DNA from: Sva-07 sp963698435
Lineage (GTDB): Bacteria > Actinomycetota > Acidimicrobiia > Acidimicrobiales > Ilumatobacteraceae
Direction of reading: 5' to 3'
DNA length: 64,000 bases
Assembly: GCA_963698435.1 (NCBI GenBank)
Contig: CAVOQV010000018.1
Coordinates: 372,001-436,000, forward strand
Every line of letters starts with the position of its first letter. Position 1 is the stretch's first letter. This document shows positions 21,934 to 29,942 of the stretch, piece by piece. A program made the position numbers and the translations under genes. The notes under the pieces were generated by a model that was not told the DNA's origin, did not search any database, and saw nothing but the letters and a program-made list of their open reading frames with translations.

Positions 21934-23993
21934 GACAGCTCCTTCGTTCTCGTGCCGGCCGCGCGCGCGGCGAGCGCCGCCTCGCGCACCCGATCGAAGT
22001 CCTCGTCGGTGTACGGCCCGTTGATCCCGGAGATCGTCGCCAGCTTCATGCCGTGTCTCAGCCCGAGCCGGTAGATCTCCTTGACCTTCGGCCAGCTGAT
22101 GCTGCGCCCGACGGTGAAGTTCTCGTAGCGGCCGTCGAGCGCGAGCACGATCGTCTCGGCCAGGCACGCGTAGACCGTGTTGTCAGGCAGTCCGATGTTC
22201 TTCATCCGGACCTCGCCGGGCAACTCGATCTCGCCGGACTCGATGATCAGCACGTCAGGGCGTTTGGCAACGTCCTCTGCCGACATGTCGAGGGGGCGGG
22301 CGACGTCGGTGATCACGCAACCCGGCTTGACCCGCATGATGTCGAGCACTTTGTGGCCGGCCGCCGACGTCGCCGTGACGATGACGTCCATGTCATCGAT
22401 GGCGGCGGACGGGTCGGTCGCGACGTGGACCGCGGCTCGTGGGTTGTCACGCTCGATGTCCTGCTTGATCTGCAGCAGCTTCGCAGTCTCGGGCGAGACG
22501 AGCCAGAGCTCGTCCGAGGCGAGCGCGAGCAGGCGGGCGCAGGCTGATCCGATCGCCCCGGATGCGCCGACGACCATCGCCTTGCCACGGATGGTCCCGT
22601 CGTCGTCGACCTCGGCGATCCCGAGCCGTCGCACCGCCTCGGCCGCCGCCCACAGCGCACCCGACGCGCTGTAGCTGTTGCCGGTCGTCACAGGGAGCGA
22701 CGCCTGTTTCGCGACGGTGACCCCGGCGTCGCCGACCACCTTGGTGAACGCTCCGAGCCCCATGATCTGTGCGCCGAGTCGCGTGGCGAGGTCAGCTGCC
22801 GCGAGCAGCCGCGAGTAGGTGAACTCGGGTGGGTGGGCCAACATCTCCTTCGGCGTGCCGCCCACGGTGATCAGCCAGCCCTCGGCCTCGTCGCCGGTCT
22901 CGGAGACGATCCCGGTGACGTGGCTGTACACGAACGGCGGGATGTAGGCCATCGACTTCTCGACCACGCCGGTCATCCCCGGAATGTTCGTGGCCAGTCC
23001 GAGCGGCTCGACGTTCTTGAAGTACTCGGTCGACAGCGGATGGATCACGAACGCGAAGCGGCTCTTGCGGCGCCGGCCGCGGGGCCACAGCAGGCGAGGC
23101 TCGAGTTCGCCGCCCTGGAGGAACTGGGCCAGTGCGTCGGTGGTGAGTTCGGTGCCGGTCGGCAGGGTCGCGGCGACCATGGCTTCGTACATCGCCGGCA
23201 CGATCATGAACTGGAATGGCTGCGGCGTGACGTCGACGACGAGGTCGGCGCCGAGTTCGCCGAGCGCGGCCAGACGGGCGTCGGAGACCGTGCTGGTGAT
23301 CACCGCCTTGCCGGCGAGATCGGGGAGGCCGAACCGCATCAGTTCGGAGAACGAACCGATGAAGATGTCGGCGTCCGCGGCGGCTGCGTGGGCAACCTTT
23401 CCGCTCACCCAGCCGACGGGGCCGGAGACCTGGTCCTTGACGAAGCCGGGTACCTGTCGCCAGGCGAACTCGCCGATCCCGGCGGCGGTCGCGGTGATGG
23501 GGTTCGCCTTGGCCTGGCCGGGGAGTACGAGGTCGTGGCCGGCCTCGTCGAAGATGATGTTGTCGGTGAACTCGCGGAGCACGGCAATGGTTCGTTCGCG
23601 CGTCGTGCTGCCGACCACGACGACGCGGGCGTTCGCGAAGTAGCCCGGCATCTCGGCCTCCACGCGGCGGATCGCCCACTCCTGGAAGATGTCGGTGAGC
23701 AGTGCGTCGGAGCGGACGGGAATGGCGGTGGCAGCAGCCATGATCCGGTCCAGGTCCGCCTGTCGGGCGGCGTCATGGCCGGCGGCCCGGGCCTCGCGCA
23801 CACCGCTGATCGCAATGGCGTCGGCCTGATCGGCCCAGCGACGCACGTTGGCCTCGGCAGCTTGCGCGTCCCCGCTGGTACCGACGCGAATCAGGCGGAA
23901 CCGTTGCCCGGCAAGGGTGACGAGCTCGTCGTAGTCCCACTCGTGGTCCTGGAACGTGACGTTGACAACGGTCGTCGGTGCTCTGGTCCCCAT
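21930..23993 (-). CDS. Long acyl-ACP reductase-like protein (aldehyde-forming, COG5322-type C-terminus)
   Basis: Protein of 687 aa. The C-terminal half (about 340-687) follows the cyanobacterial acyl-ACP reductase: FAFVIHPLS, LGAFTKVVG, VTTGNSYSASGALWAAAEAV, the NADPH loop VVGASGAIGSACARLL, and VYACLAETIVLALDGRYENF. The last aligns the conserved Cys (residue 610) with the acyl-enzyme Cys of that enzyme. The family reduces long-chain acyl thioesters to aldehydes. The first 340 residues form an additional alpha/beta domain with its own possible nucleotide loop (VVVVGSTTRERT) that I do not recognise; the usual cyanobacterial enzyme is about 340 aa. ATG 23993 is chosen, though no ribosome site is visible. 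It is translationally coupled to the downstream SDR. Confidence 0.72.
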   Translation of the reverse strand: MGTRAPTTVVNVTFQDHEWDYDELVTLAGQRFRLIRVGTSGDAQAAEANVRRWADQADAIAISGVREARAAGHDAARQADLDRIMAAATAIPVRSDALLTDIFQEWAIRRVEAEMPGYFANARVVVVGSTTRERTIAVLREFTDNIIFDEAGHDLVLPGQAKANPITATAAGIGEFAWRQVPGFVKDQVSGPVGWVSGKVAHAAAADADIFIGSFSELMRFGLPDLAGKAVITSTVSDARLAALGELGADLVVDVTPQPFQFMIVPAMYEAMVAATLPTGTELTTDALAQFLQGGELEPRLLWPRGRRRKSRFAFVIHPLSTEYFKNVEPLGLATNIPGMTGVVEKSMAYIPPFVYSHVTGIVSETGDEAEGWLITVGGTPKEMLAHPPEFTYSRLLAAADLATRLGAQIMGLGAFTKVVGDAGVTVAKQASLPVTTGNSYSASGALWAAAEAVRRLGIAEVDDDGTIRGKAMVVGASGAIGSACARLLALASDELWLVSPETAKLLQIKQDIERDNPRAAVHVATDPSAAIDDMDVIVTATSAAGHKVLDIMRVKPGCVITDVARPLDMSAEDVAKRPDVLIIESGEIELPGEVRMKNIGLPDNTVYACLAETIVLALDGRYENFTVGRSISWPKVKEIYRLGLRHGMKLATISGINGPYTDEDFDRVREAALAARAAGTRTKELS

Positions 23994-24097
23994 AGAGGTG
24001 GCGAACACTAATCCACTTTGCCGCTGCACGAATCCGTGGGCTGGCGGTCGCTCCTTGGCCCGACCTGCGCCGCTCGGGCGACTTGCGCCACGACGCG

Positions 24098-24130
24098 CCG
24101 TGACGTCGGGGTCCGACCCCGACGTCACGG
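24098..24130 (-). terminator. Terminator hairpin after the anti-sigma gene
   Basis: Arms CCGTGACGTCGGGGTC and GACCCCGACGTCACGG around a single C (effective stem about 14 bp), 16 bp beyond the stop of the anti-sigma-like gene. Confidence 0.7.
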
Positions 24131-24146
24131 CCCCTCCGCGGGATGT

Positions 24147-25349
24147 CTAGCGGTCGGCGGGGACCGTCAAGATGAACTCGTAGGGGTCGACCTCACCCTC
24201 GTCGAAGAACGTCCCCGTTCCGGTGATGTCCTCGAAGTCGCCGGTGCCGCCGGTGACGAAGGCCGTGTAGGTGGTGGCGCCGTCGGCGAACACCCAGACG
24301 TCCGTGAACGTCATCGTTCCCGTTCCGAGTCCGGCGATGTCGCCGGTGAACTCGAAATCACCGGAGCCGACCGTCGTGGTGTCGTCGACGATCCAAGCGT
24401 TGCCGGTGTGTGGCGCCACTCCGTTGATGTCGCCCTCGAAGACCGTGCCGGCACGGTAGGCGAGTTCGCCCTCGACGCCCGTGGGTTCCGCCGTGAAGTC
24501 CGGGTCGTAGGCGGTTCCCGTGGCCGTCACGGTCACCAGGCTGTCGGCGGGTGAAACGGTGATGTCCCACGTGTACGTGCCCGATGAGCCCTCGCTGGCG
24601 GTCTCCGGATCGGAGGCGAACACCCCGGCGCCGGTCGCTCCCTCGAAGTCACCGGTGCCGCCCGTGATCGTCGCCGTCGAACTCCACACTCCGTCGACGA
24701 CCTGCCACTGATCGGTGAAACTCAGCGTCCCGGCGCCCAGCCCCGCGACGGTGCCGGTGAACTCGAAACTGCCGAGTCCTCGCACGATCCCGTCGGGCAT
24801 GGTCCAGCGAGTCGCCGTCCACGGCGCGACGCCGTTGAAGTCGCCCTCGAACGTGGTTTCGCCGCTCGACCCGAGGGTCGCGCCCGGGCTGGGGACGTCG
24901 AGCGTCTCACCGTCGGAGAATCGCCCCGTGACGGTCACGGTCGCCGGTCGCACCTCGGAGTCGGGCTGCGGTGCCGGCTCGGTCGGCGCCTCGGCCTCGG
25001 GTTCGGGCGTGACGGCTGCCTCCGGGTCCGGGTCGATCTCGTTCTCCGGGTTCGGTTCGGCGGGAAGCGTCGCTTGCGGCGTGTCGGTCGGCGCACCGTC
25101 GTCGTCGGAGCGTGTCACGGCGAACACGAGGCCGCCGATCAGGATGATGGTTCCCGCCGCGGCGGCCAACATCCATCCCCTCTTGGGTGAGTCGTTGCGG
25201 TCGGGACTGAGCATGATGACCTCCATGGTCGGTTGGTCGGTCTGTTCGTCGATTCGGGTTCGAATCGACTCCCAGGCCGTCGACGATGGAGTCGAGCGGT
25301 CCGCGATCTGGTTCAGGTCTCGCGTCACGCGATCGGTGAAGCGGGTCAT
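24147..25349 (-). CDS. Anti-sigma-factor-like membrane protein with two extracellular beta modules
   Basis: Protein of 400 aa. A cytoplasmic head (about 1-58, FTDRVTRDLNQIADRSTPSS, probable sigma-binding region) precedes one membrane helix (about 59-80) and a Pro/Glu-rich spacer. Two related beta-rich modules follow (about 150-265 and 285-395), each containing TFEGDFNGVAP / VFEGDINGVAP, GSFEFTGTVAGLGAGTLSFTD-like and TGGTGDFEGATG-like strands. These resemble allene-oxide-cyclase/DUF3224-type barrels. ATGA overlap with the sigma gene supports a sigma/anti-sigma pair; the modules may sense a ligand outside the cell (inference). Confidence 0.68.
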   Translation of the reverse strand: MTRFTDRVTRDLNQIADRSTPSSTAWESIRTRIDEQTDQPTMEVIMLSPDRNDSPKRGWMLAAAAGTIILIGGLVFAVTRSDDDGAPTDTPQATLPAEPNPENEIDPDPEAAVTPEPEAEAPTEPAPQPDSEVRPATVTVTGRFSDGETLDVPSPGATLGSSGETTFEGDFNGVAPWTATRWTMPDGIVRGLGSFEFTGTVAGLGAGTLSFTDQWQVVDGVWSSTATITGGTGDFEGATGAGVFASDPETASEGSSGTYTWDITVSPADSLVTVTATGTAYDPDFTAEPTGVEGELAYRAGTVFEGDINGVAPHTGNAWIVDDTTTVGSGDFEFTGDIAGLGTGTMTFTDVWVFADGATTYTAFVTGGTGDFEDITGTGTFFDEGEVDPYEFILTVPADR

Positions 25350-25837
25350 GTGTCCAGTTCCTTTCGAAGTGCCTTCAGCCCGCGGCGAAGGTGCGACCGG
25401 ACGGTCGCACCGGGCATGTCGACGATCGATGCGATCTCCGATGCCCTGTATCCCCCGTAGAACTTGAGGACCACCACGACGCGCTGGTCCTCCGGCAGGT
25501 TGCCGAGCACGTCCCAGAGTTCACTCGCATCGCTGGCCAGGCCTGCGGGTGGTTCTGGTGGGTGCAGTGCGATCACCCTGCGTCGTCGGAGCACCGATCT
25601 GCATCGGCTGACGACGGCGCTGCGCAGGTAGGCACCGGGCTTGCGGATCTCGTCCAGCCGCCGAGCAACCTCGACGAAACTGTCCTGCACGAGATCTTCG
25701 GCTTCGGCATTGCTCCCCACGAGGGTGTAGGCGAGGCGAACCATGCCGGTGTACTCGGTCCGGTAGAGCTGGTCGAGAACATCGGCATGTCCGATCACCG
25801 TGTCGGTGTCGTTCGAGATCGCCACTTCCTCCATCAT
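25346..25837 (-). CDS. ECF-type RNA polymerase sigma factor (SigE-like)
   Basis: Protein of 163 aa. Region 2 is YRTEYTGMVRLAYTLVGSNAEAEDLVQDSFVEVARR (about 25-60) and region 4 is LPEDQRVVVVLKFYGGYRASEIASIVDMPGATVRSHLRRGL (about 112-152), which recognise the -10 and -35 of target promoters. TAGGAG lies directly before two adjacent ATGs (25837, 25834); the second has the better spacing. Its stop overlaps the next gene, a likely membrane anti-sigma factor, suggesting release of the sigma factor on an external signal. Confidence 0.9.
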   Translation of the reverse strand: MMEEVAISNDTDTVIGHADVLDQLYRTEYTGMVRLAYTLVGSNAEAEDLVQDSFVEVARRLDEIRKPGAYLRSAVVSRCRSVLRRRRVIALHPPEPPAGLASDASELWDVLGNLPEDQRVVVVLKFYGGYRASEIASIVDMPGATVRSHLRRGLKALRKELDT

Positions 25838-25906
25838 CTCCTACGGCGCACGAACCGGCCAGAGTGTTGCAGCCATCCCGAAAATCTCTGGCCGGCCTCC
25901 GCGCAC

Positions 25907-26590
25907 TCAGCGGGGGAGCGGTGCGGGGCGCTCGCGGTCGACCGGCTGCCAAGCCCCGTCGACGTGAACCGAGGCCGCCCCCAGACCGACACCGATCATC
26001 GACCCGGTCTCGATCAGAACGCCGCCGCATTCGGGTAGTCCCCACAGGAGCGCCTCGGGCAGCGACCAGCGCCGTTCCGATCCGGGTGACCAGTGCGGGA
26101 TCGCAAGACCGGGAACGAGGCCGAGGCCGGACGCCACTCCACGGGACCGATCGGGGGTTGCGGTCTGCGCACAGAGCACCATCGCTCCGGCCGATGCACC
26201 CGAGATGCCGGTGCCCGCGCGCCACAGCGCGACCAGCCGTTCGCCGATCGTCGGCTCGACGTCGTTCGGTCGTCGGGTGAGCACGTCGAGCAGTCCGCCG
26301 GGAGATCCGCCCGGGAGCACGACCAGGCCGATGTCGCCGGCGAGGGCGGCGAGCGCATCGGCGTGGCCGGAGCGCGGATCCGAAACCACCTCGACCGTGA
26401 CGCCGAGCCGGGCGTAGTGGGCGGCGGTGCGCGCCGACGCTCCCGCGTAGTCGCTGCCGCGCCGAGCCGCACCAGCGAGAACGACGACGGTCCCGGTGCA
26501 GCGAGCCAGGACCAGTCGATCCATCTCGTCGCACGGCGGGGTCAGTTCGCGCCCGCCCTGGAGGCAGATCGGGCCGGGCGCAGGGGTCAC
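25907..26590 (-). CDS. Peptidase S51/class I glutamine amidotransferase-like protein
   Basis: Protein of 227 aa from GTG 26590. It starts GPICLQGGRELTPPCDEMD and carries LVVLPGGSPGGLLD and the nucleophile elbow GASAGAMVLCAQ (Ser near residue 125), as in dipeptidase E/cyanophycinase relatives. The substrate is unknown; no cyanophycin gene is nearby. The start overlaps the stop of the thioesterase gene by 4 bp (GTGA), so it is the second gene of a two-gene unit. Confidence 0.78.
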   Translation of the reverse strand: MTPAPGPICLQGGRELTPPCDEMDRLVLARCTGTVVVLAGAARRGSDYAGASARTAAHYARLGVTVEVVSDPRSGHADALAALAGDIGLVVLPGGSPGGLLDVLTRRPNDVEPTIGERLVALWRAGTGISGASAGAMVLCAQTATPDRSRGVASGLGLVPGLAIPHWSPGSERRWSLPEALLWGLPECGGVLIETGSMIGVGLGAASVHVDGAWQPVDRERPAPLPR

Positions 26591-27324
26591 GATGCAGGTG
26601 TCCAGCGGGCGGCGGTGAGGACGGTGTCGCCGACGGTGAGCCACGACGAGCGAACCCCTGACGGTTGGCGCGCCGTGAGGAGATCGGTCGACGTGTCGAC
26701 CGGCGCGAGGTGTTCGACCTCGGCGACGCCGCGACGGGATCGATCGGGGGGCAACGTCTCCTCGATGATCGCCCACTGGGCAGCGTTGTTGGCGTGACCG
26801 AGCGGGTCGATGTCGACCTGACGGATCGTCCAGGGACGCCGTTCGGCATCGGGAGGTGGCGGCGCGAGTTGCAGCCGCGACGACACCCGCCGTCCGCGCG
26901 CGGCCTCCCCGTACGCAGAGGCGAAGTCGTCACCGAGGCCGGTCGGTCGGCCGGAGGTCGGATCGACACGGATCCACAGGCTCGCCGCCTCGATCGCCGC
27001 CCCGCCTTCGCCCGAGATCGTCGTGCGCCGTTCGGCCCAACTTCGGCCGGTCCCCGCGCAGAACGTCGACAACTCGATCGCCTCGTCGAGCCCGGCCGCC
27101 CGCCGGACCTCGATCATCGTGCGGCGGACGACCCAGCCGAAGGCATCGTCGAGTTTCGCGTCGGTGGCGTCGTCGGCGGCAATGTCCTGGAGGTAGCGGG
27201 CGATCGCGTCGAGGCGCAGCCGTGCCCGGGCATCGACGTCGCCGAGTCGAACCGTGCGGTGGTGGGTGAAGACGCGACCGACGTCGGGCCGATCGACGAG
27301 TTCGCTGGCGGGCAGGTGAGCCAT
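26587..27324 (-). CDS. Acyl-ACP thioesterase-like protein
   Basis: Protein of 245 aa with two hot-dog domains. The N-terminal half is VFTHHRTVRLGDVDARARLRLDAIARYLQDIAADDA and the second half includes RQVDIDPLGHANNAAQW, where Asp, Asn and His of acyl-ACP thioesterases lie. The family hydrolyses acyl-ACP to release free fatty acids (Fat/TesA-like plant and bacterial enzymes). The ATG at 27324 begins just upstream of the conserved domain. It is divergent from the dimethylformamidase-like gene. Confidence 0.83.
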   Translation of the reverse strand: MAHLPASELVDRPDVGRVFTHHRTVRLGDVDARARLRLDAIARYLQDIAADDATDAKLDDAFGWVVRRTMIEVRRAAGLDEAIELSTFCAGTGRSWAERRTTISGEGGAAIEAASLWIRVDPTSGRPTGLGDDFASAYGEAARGRRVSSRLQLAPPPPDAERRPWTIRQVDIDPLGHANNAAQWAIIEETLPPDRSRRGVAEVEHLAPVDTSTDLLTARQPSGVRSSWLTVGDTVLTAARWTPAS

Positions 27325-27373
27325 GTCGCCTCGAACGTATCGGCCGCACCCGCCGGCGTCTCGATCCGACGCG

Positions 27374-27379
27374 TAGGGT
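27374..27379 (+). promoter_or_regulatory. -10 element TAGGGT of the dimethylformamidase-like gene
   Basis: TAGGGT, 6 nt, ATG at 27386; predicted leaderless start. Confidence 0.5.
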
Positions 27380-27385
27380 CGGGCG

Positions 27386-28933
27386 ATGGCGTACGAGACC
27401 GTGAACGGGTACTGCTGGCCGCAGTCGGTCGCTCCGGGGGAGCGGGTCGGGCTGCATCTGTCATCGGCGGGCGCCCGTCCGGTGTCGGTGGAGGTGGCGC
27501 GTCTCGGACCGACCCGGGAGATCGTCTTCGTCGAGGACGGTGTCCCCGCCGGCGACCATCCGACGCCCACCGATGCGCCGGAGCAGGGATGCGGCTGGCC
27601 GCTCGCCTCCGAGGTCGCCGTCGAGTCGAGCTGGCGCTCCGGCTACTACGAAGTGCTGCTCACCGTCGACGTCGAGGGCAGACGGCGCACGGGCCGGGCG
27701 TTCTTCGTCGTCCGGCCGACGCTCGCGACGACCGTTGCGAAGATCCTGTGGGCGATCGACACCAACACCTGGCATGCCTACAACGACTTCGGGGGTCGCA
27801 ACCTCTACACCGGCGCGACGCAGGCGTCGATGCTGCGCCCGATGGCACCGGGCTACCTGTACAAGCCCCCCGGCGCCGGCCAACGGGTCACGTCGATCCA
27901 CCCGCCGGATCCGCAGTCCGCCAGCCACGTCGGTTACCTGCGGATGAACCACCTGTCGCCGTACGGCGGGTCGGCCGGCTGGCCCAACTGGAGCGGGCCG
28001 TTCATCGAGTGGGCCGAGCGGGAGGGCTACGAGATCGACGTCGTCACCAACGCCGACCTCGAGGAGCACCCCGACCTGCTCGGACCCGACTCGCCGTACT
28101 CGCTGTACCTGTCGATCGGCCACGACGAGTACTGGTCGGCGCCGATGCGCGACACGGTCGAGTCGTTCACCGCCCGGGGCGGGCACGCCGTGTTCTTCTC
28201 CGGCAACACCGCCTTCTGGCAAGTGCGGTTGGAGGATCCGACCGGTCCAGGCGGTGACGGCCCGGCGTCGACGATGGTCGGCTACAAGGGCTTCTTCAAG
28301 CAGGACCCGGTGTTCGGGACCGACCGGCAGGCGGAGCTGACCACGATCTGGTCCGACCATCTGCTCGACCGTCCCGAGAACCACATGACCGGCGTCAGCT
28401 TCAGCCGCGGCGGCTACCACCGCATCGGCAAACGGGCGACGAAGGGCGCCGGTGGCTACACGCTGCACCGGCCCGAGCACTGGATCTTCGACGGCACCGG
28501 CCTCGACTACGGCGACCTGCTCGGCTCGTCGGCGACGATCGTCGGCTACGAGTGCGACGGCTGCGACTTCACCTACCGTGACGGCCTGCCGTACCCGACC
28601 GGCGTCGACGGCACCCCGAGCAACTTCGAGATCCTCGGAACAGCACCGGCGGCCCACTTCAGTCGGACGACGGCCTCTCGCCCGCCGGCTCCGCACGAGC
28701 CCGCAGAGGACGAGTTCATCGCCTCCCGGCTGTTCGACACCCGCGACCCGGCGGCGGTCGACCGGATCACCCACGGCCACGCCGTGCTCGGCACGTTCGT
28801 CACGTCGGGTGGTGGCACGGTGATCACGTCCGGCTGCACTGACTGGGTGTGGGGTCTTGCAGAACGTGACCGCGATGTCGAGCAGATCACGCGCAACATC
28901 TTCGATCGTCTCGGGGCGGAGGTCGGCTCATGA
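27386..28933 (+). CDS. N,N-dimethylformamidase large-subunit-like protein
   Basis: Protein of 515 aa. A beta-sandwich start (about 1-115, VNGYCWPQSVAPGERVGLHLSS) is followed by an alpha/beta domain with WAIDTNTWHAYNDFGGRNLY, VVTNADLEEHPDLL, YLSIGHDEYWS and HAVFFSGNTAFWQVR. This is the C-terminal-like domain of the dimethylformamidase beta subunit (PF20254-like), in which Tyr/Glu residues bind a mononuclear iron. No small-subunit gene is seen nearby, so amidase activity on DMF is not implied; many stand-alone homologues are uncharacterised. Confidence 0.78.
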   Translation: MAYETVNGYCWPQSVAPGERVGLHLSSAGARPVSVEVARLGPTREIVFVEDGVPAGDHPTPTDAPEQGCGWPLASEVAVESSWRSGYYEVLLTVDVEGRRRTGRAFFVVRPTLATTVAKILWAIDTNTWHAYNDFGGRNLYTGATQASMLRPMAPGYLYKPPGAGQRVTSIHPPDPQSASHVGYLRMNHLSPYGGSAGWPNWSGPFIEWAEREGYEIDVVTNADLEEHPDLLGPDSPYSLYLSIGHDEYWSAPMRDTVESFTARGGHAVFFSGNTAFWQVRLEDPTGPGGDGPASTMVGYKGFFKQDPVFGTDRQAELTTIWSDHLLDRPENHMTGVSFSRGGYHRIGKRATKGAGGYTLHRPEHWIFDGTGLDYGDLLGSSATIVGYECDGCDFTYRDGLPYPTGVDGTPSNFEILGTAPAAHFSRTTASRPPAPHEPAEDEFIASRLFDTRDPAAVDRITHGHAVLGTFVTSGGGTVITSGCTDWVWGLAERDRDVEQITRNIFDRLGAEVGS

Positions 28934-28954
28934 CGATCCGACCGGACGAGGTGG

Positions 28955-29848
28955 TCAGGCGTTCGGGGCGAGGGTTTCGAGCAGGGTCCAGTCGAGGACG
29001 AGTGGACCGTCCGTCGACACCGGCTGGATGCACACGTGATCGGCTCCGGCGTCGTAGTGGGCCTGGATGCCGGCGCGGACGCGATCTTCGTCACCCCACA
29101 CGATCACGTGGTCGACGAATCGGTGCGTGCGCTGTTCGATCTCGTCCTCGGTGAAGCCGATGCGCTTCCAGTTGTTCCGGTAGTTCGGCAGCCCGGCGTA
29201 GCGATCGATCTGCACGTTGGCAGCGGCACGGGCGGCCTCGGGGTCGTTGGACAGGATCACCTTCTGCTCCACGCACAGCAGCTTGTCGGGCCCGATCACG
29301 GCGCGAGCCTCGGCGGTGTGCTCGGGCGTGACGAAGTACGGGTGGGCTCCGTCGGCTGCGGTCGCAGACAACTCGAGCATCTTCGGGCCGAGCGCCGCGA
29401 GGAGACGCAGCGGCGGGTCGGCTGGCGGCACGGCCATGTACGGTGACGCATCCATTGCCTCCAGGTAGGCGCGCATCTGGGTCAGCGGCTTGGAGTAGTC
29501 GAGCTTGCGCAGGCCCGCCACCATCGGCTCATGGCTCACACCGAGTCCGAGAACGAACCGTCCACCGGTCTGTTCGGCGAGCGTGTTCGCGGCCTGCATC
29601 ATCGGGCCGGGGTGGCGGGAGAAGATGCTGGCGATGCCGGTGGCGAACTGCAGGGTCGTGGTCTGCGAACCGAGCCAGGCCAGATGGGCGAAGGGGTCTC
29701 GTCCGACCGTGTCCGGGACCCATAGCGTGGAGTAGCCGAGCGACTCGATCCGGCCGGCAGCCTCGGCCGCCTGGCCGGTGGTCATCGCGTCGGTGAAGTA
29801 CCACACCCCGGTGTTGGACGGGCCGGACAGTCGGTCTCGTGCGTTCAT
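28955..29848 (-). CDS. LLM-class oxidoreductase (TIGR03620-like, probable F420)
   Basis: Protein of 297 aa. TIM-barrel signatures: NTGVWYFTDAMTTGQAAEAAGRIESLGYSTLWVP, TTTLQFATGIASIFSRHPGPMMQAANTL, GGRFVLGLGVSHEPMV, AALGPKMLELSATAADGAHPYFVTP and HYDAGADHVCIQPV. The ending 'GADHVCIQPV' is common in actinobacterial F420-dependent members. The substrate is unknown. The ATG at 29848 lies 7 nt after TAGGTT on the minus strand (plus 29856-29861). Confidence 0.87.
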   Translation of the reverse strand: MNARDRLSGPSNTGVWYFTDAMTTGQAAEAAGRIESLGYSTLWVPDTVGRDPFAHLAWLGSQTTTLQFATGIASIFSRHPGPMMQAANTLAEQTGGRFVLGLGVSHEPMVAGLRKLDYSKPLTQMRAYLEAMDASPYMAVPPADPPLRLLAALGPKMLELSATAADGAHPYFVTPEHTAEARAVIGPDKLLCVEQKVILSNDPEAARAAANVQIDRYAGLPNYRNNWKRIGFTEDEIEQRTHRFVDHVIVWGDEDRVRAGIQAHYDAGADHVCIQPVSTDGPLVLDWTLLETLAPNA

Positions 29849-29855
29849 GGCGCCG

Positions 29856-29861
29856 AACCTA
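29856..29861 (-). promoter_or_regulatory. -10 element TAGGTT of the LLM gene
   Basis: Minus-strand TAGGTT followed by 7 nt and ATG 29848. Confidence 0.45.
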
Positions 29862-29942
29862 CGCCGCTCGCCACTGTCACATCGTGCCGGGCCTGACGTG
29901 ACGCTCCGACCAGTTGGCGGTGCCAGGCAACGCCGTGACCGG

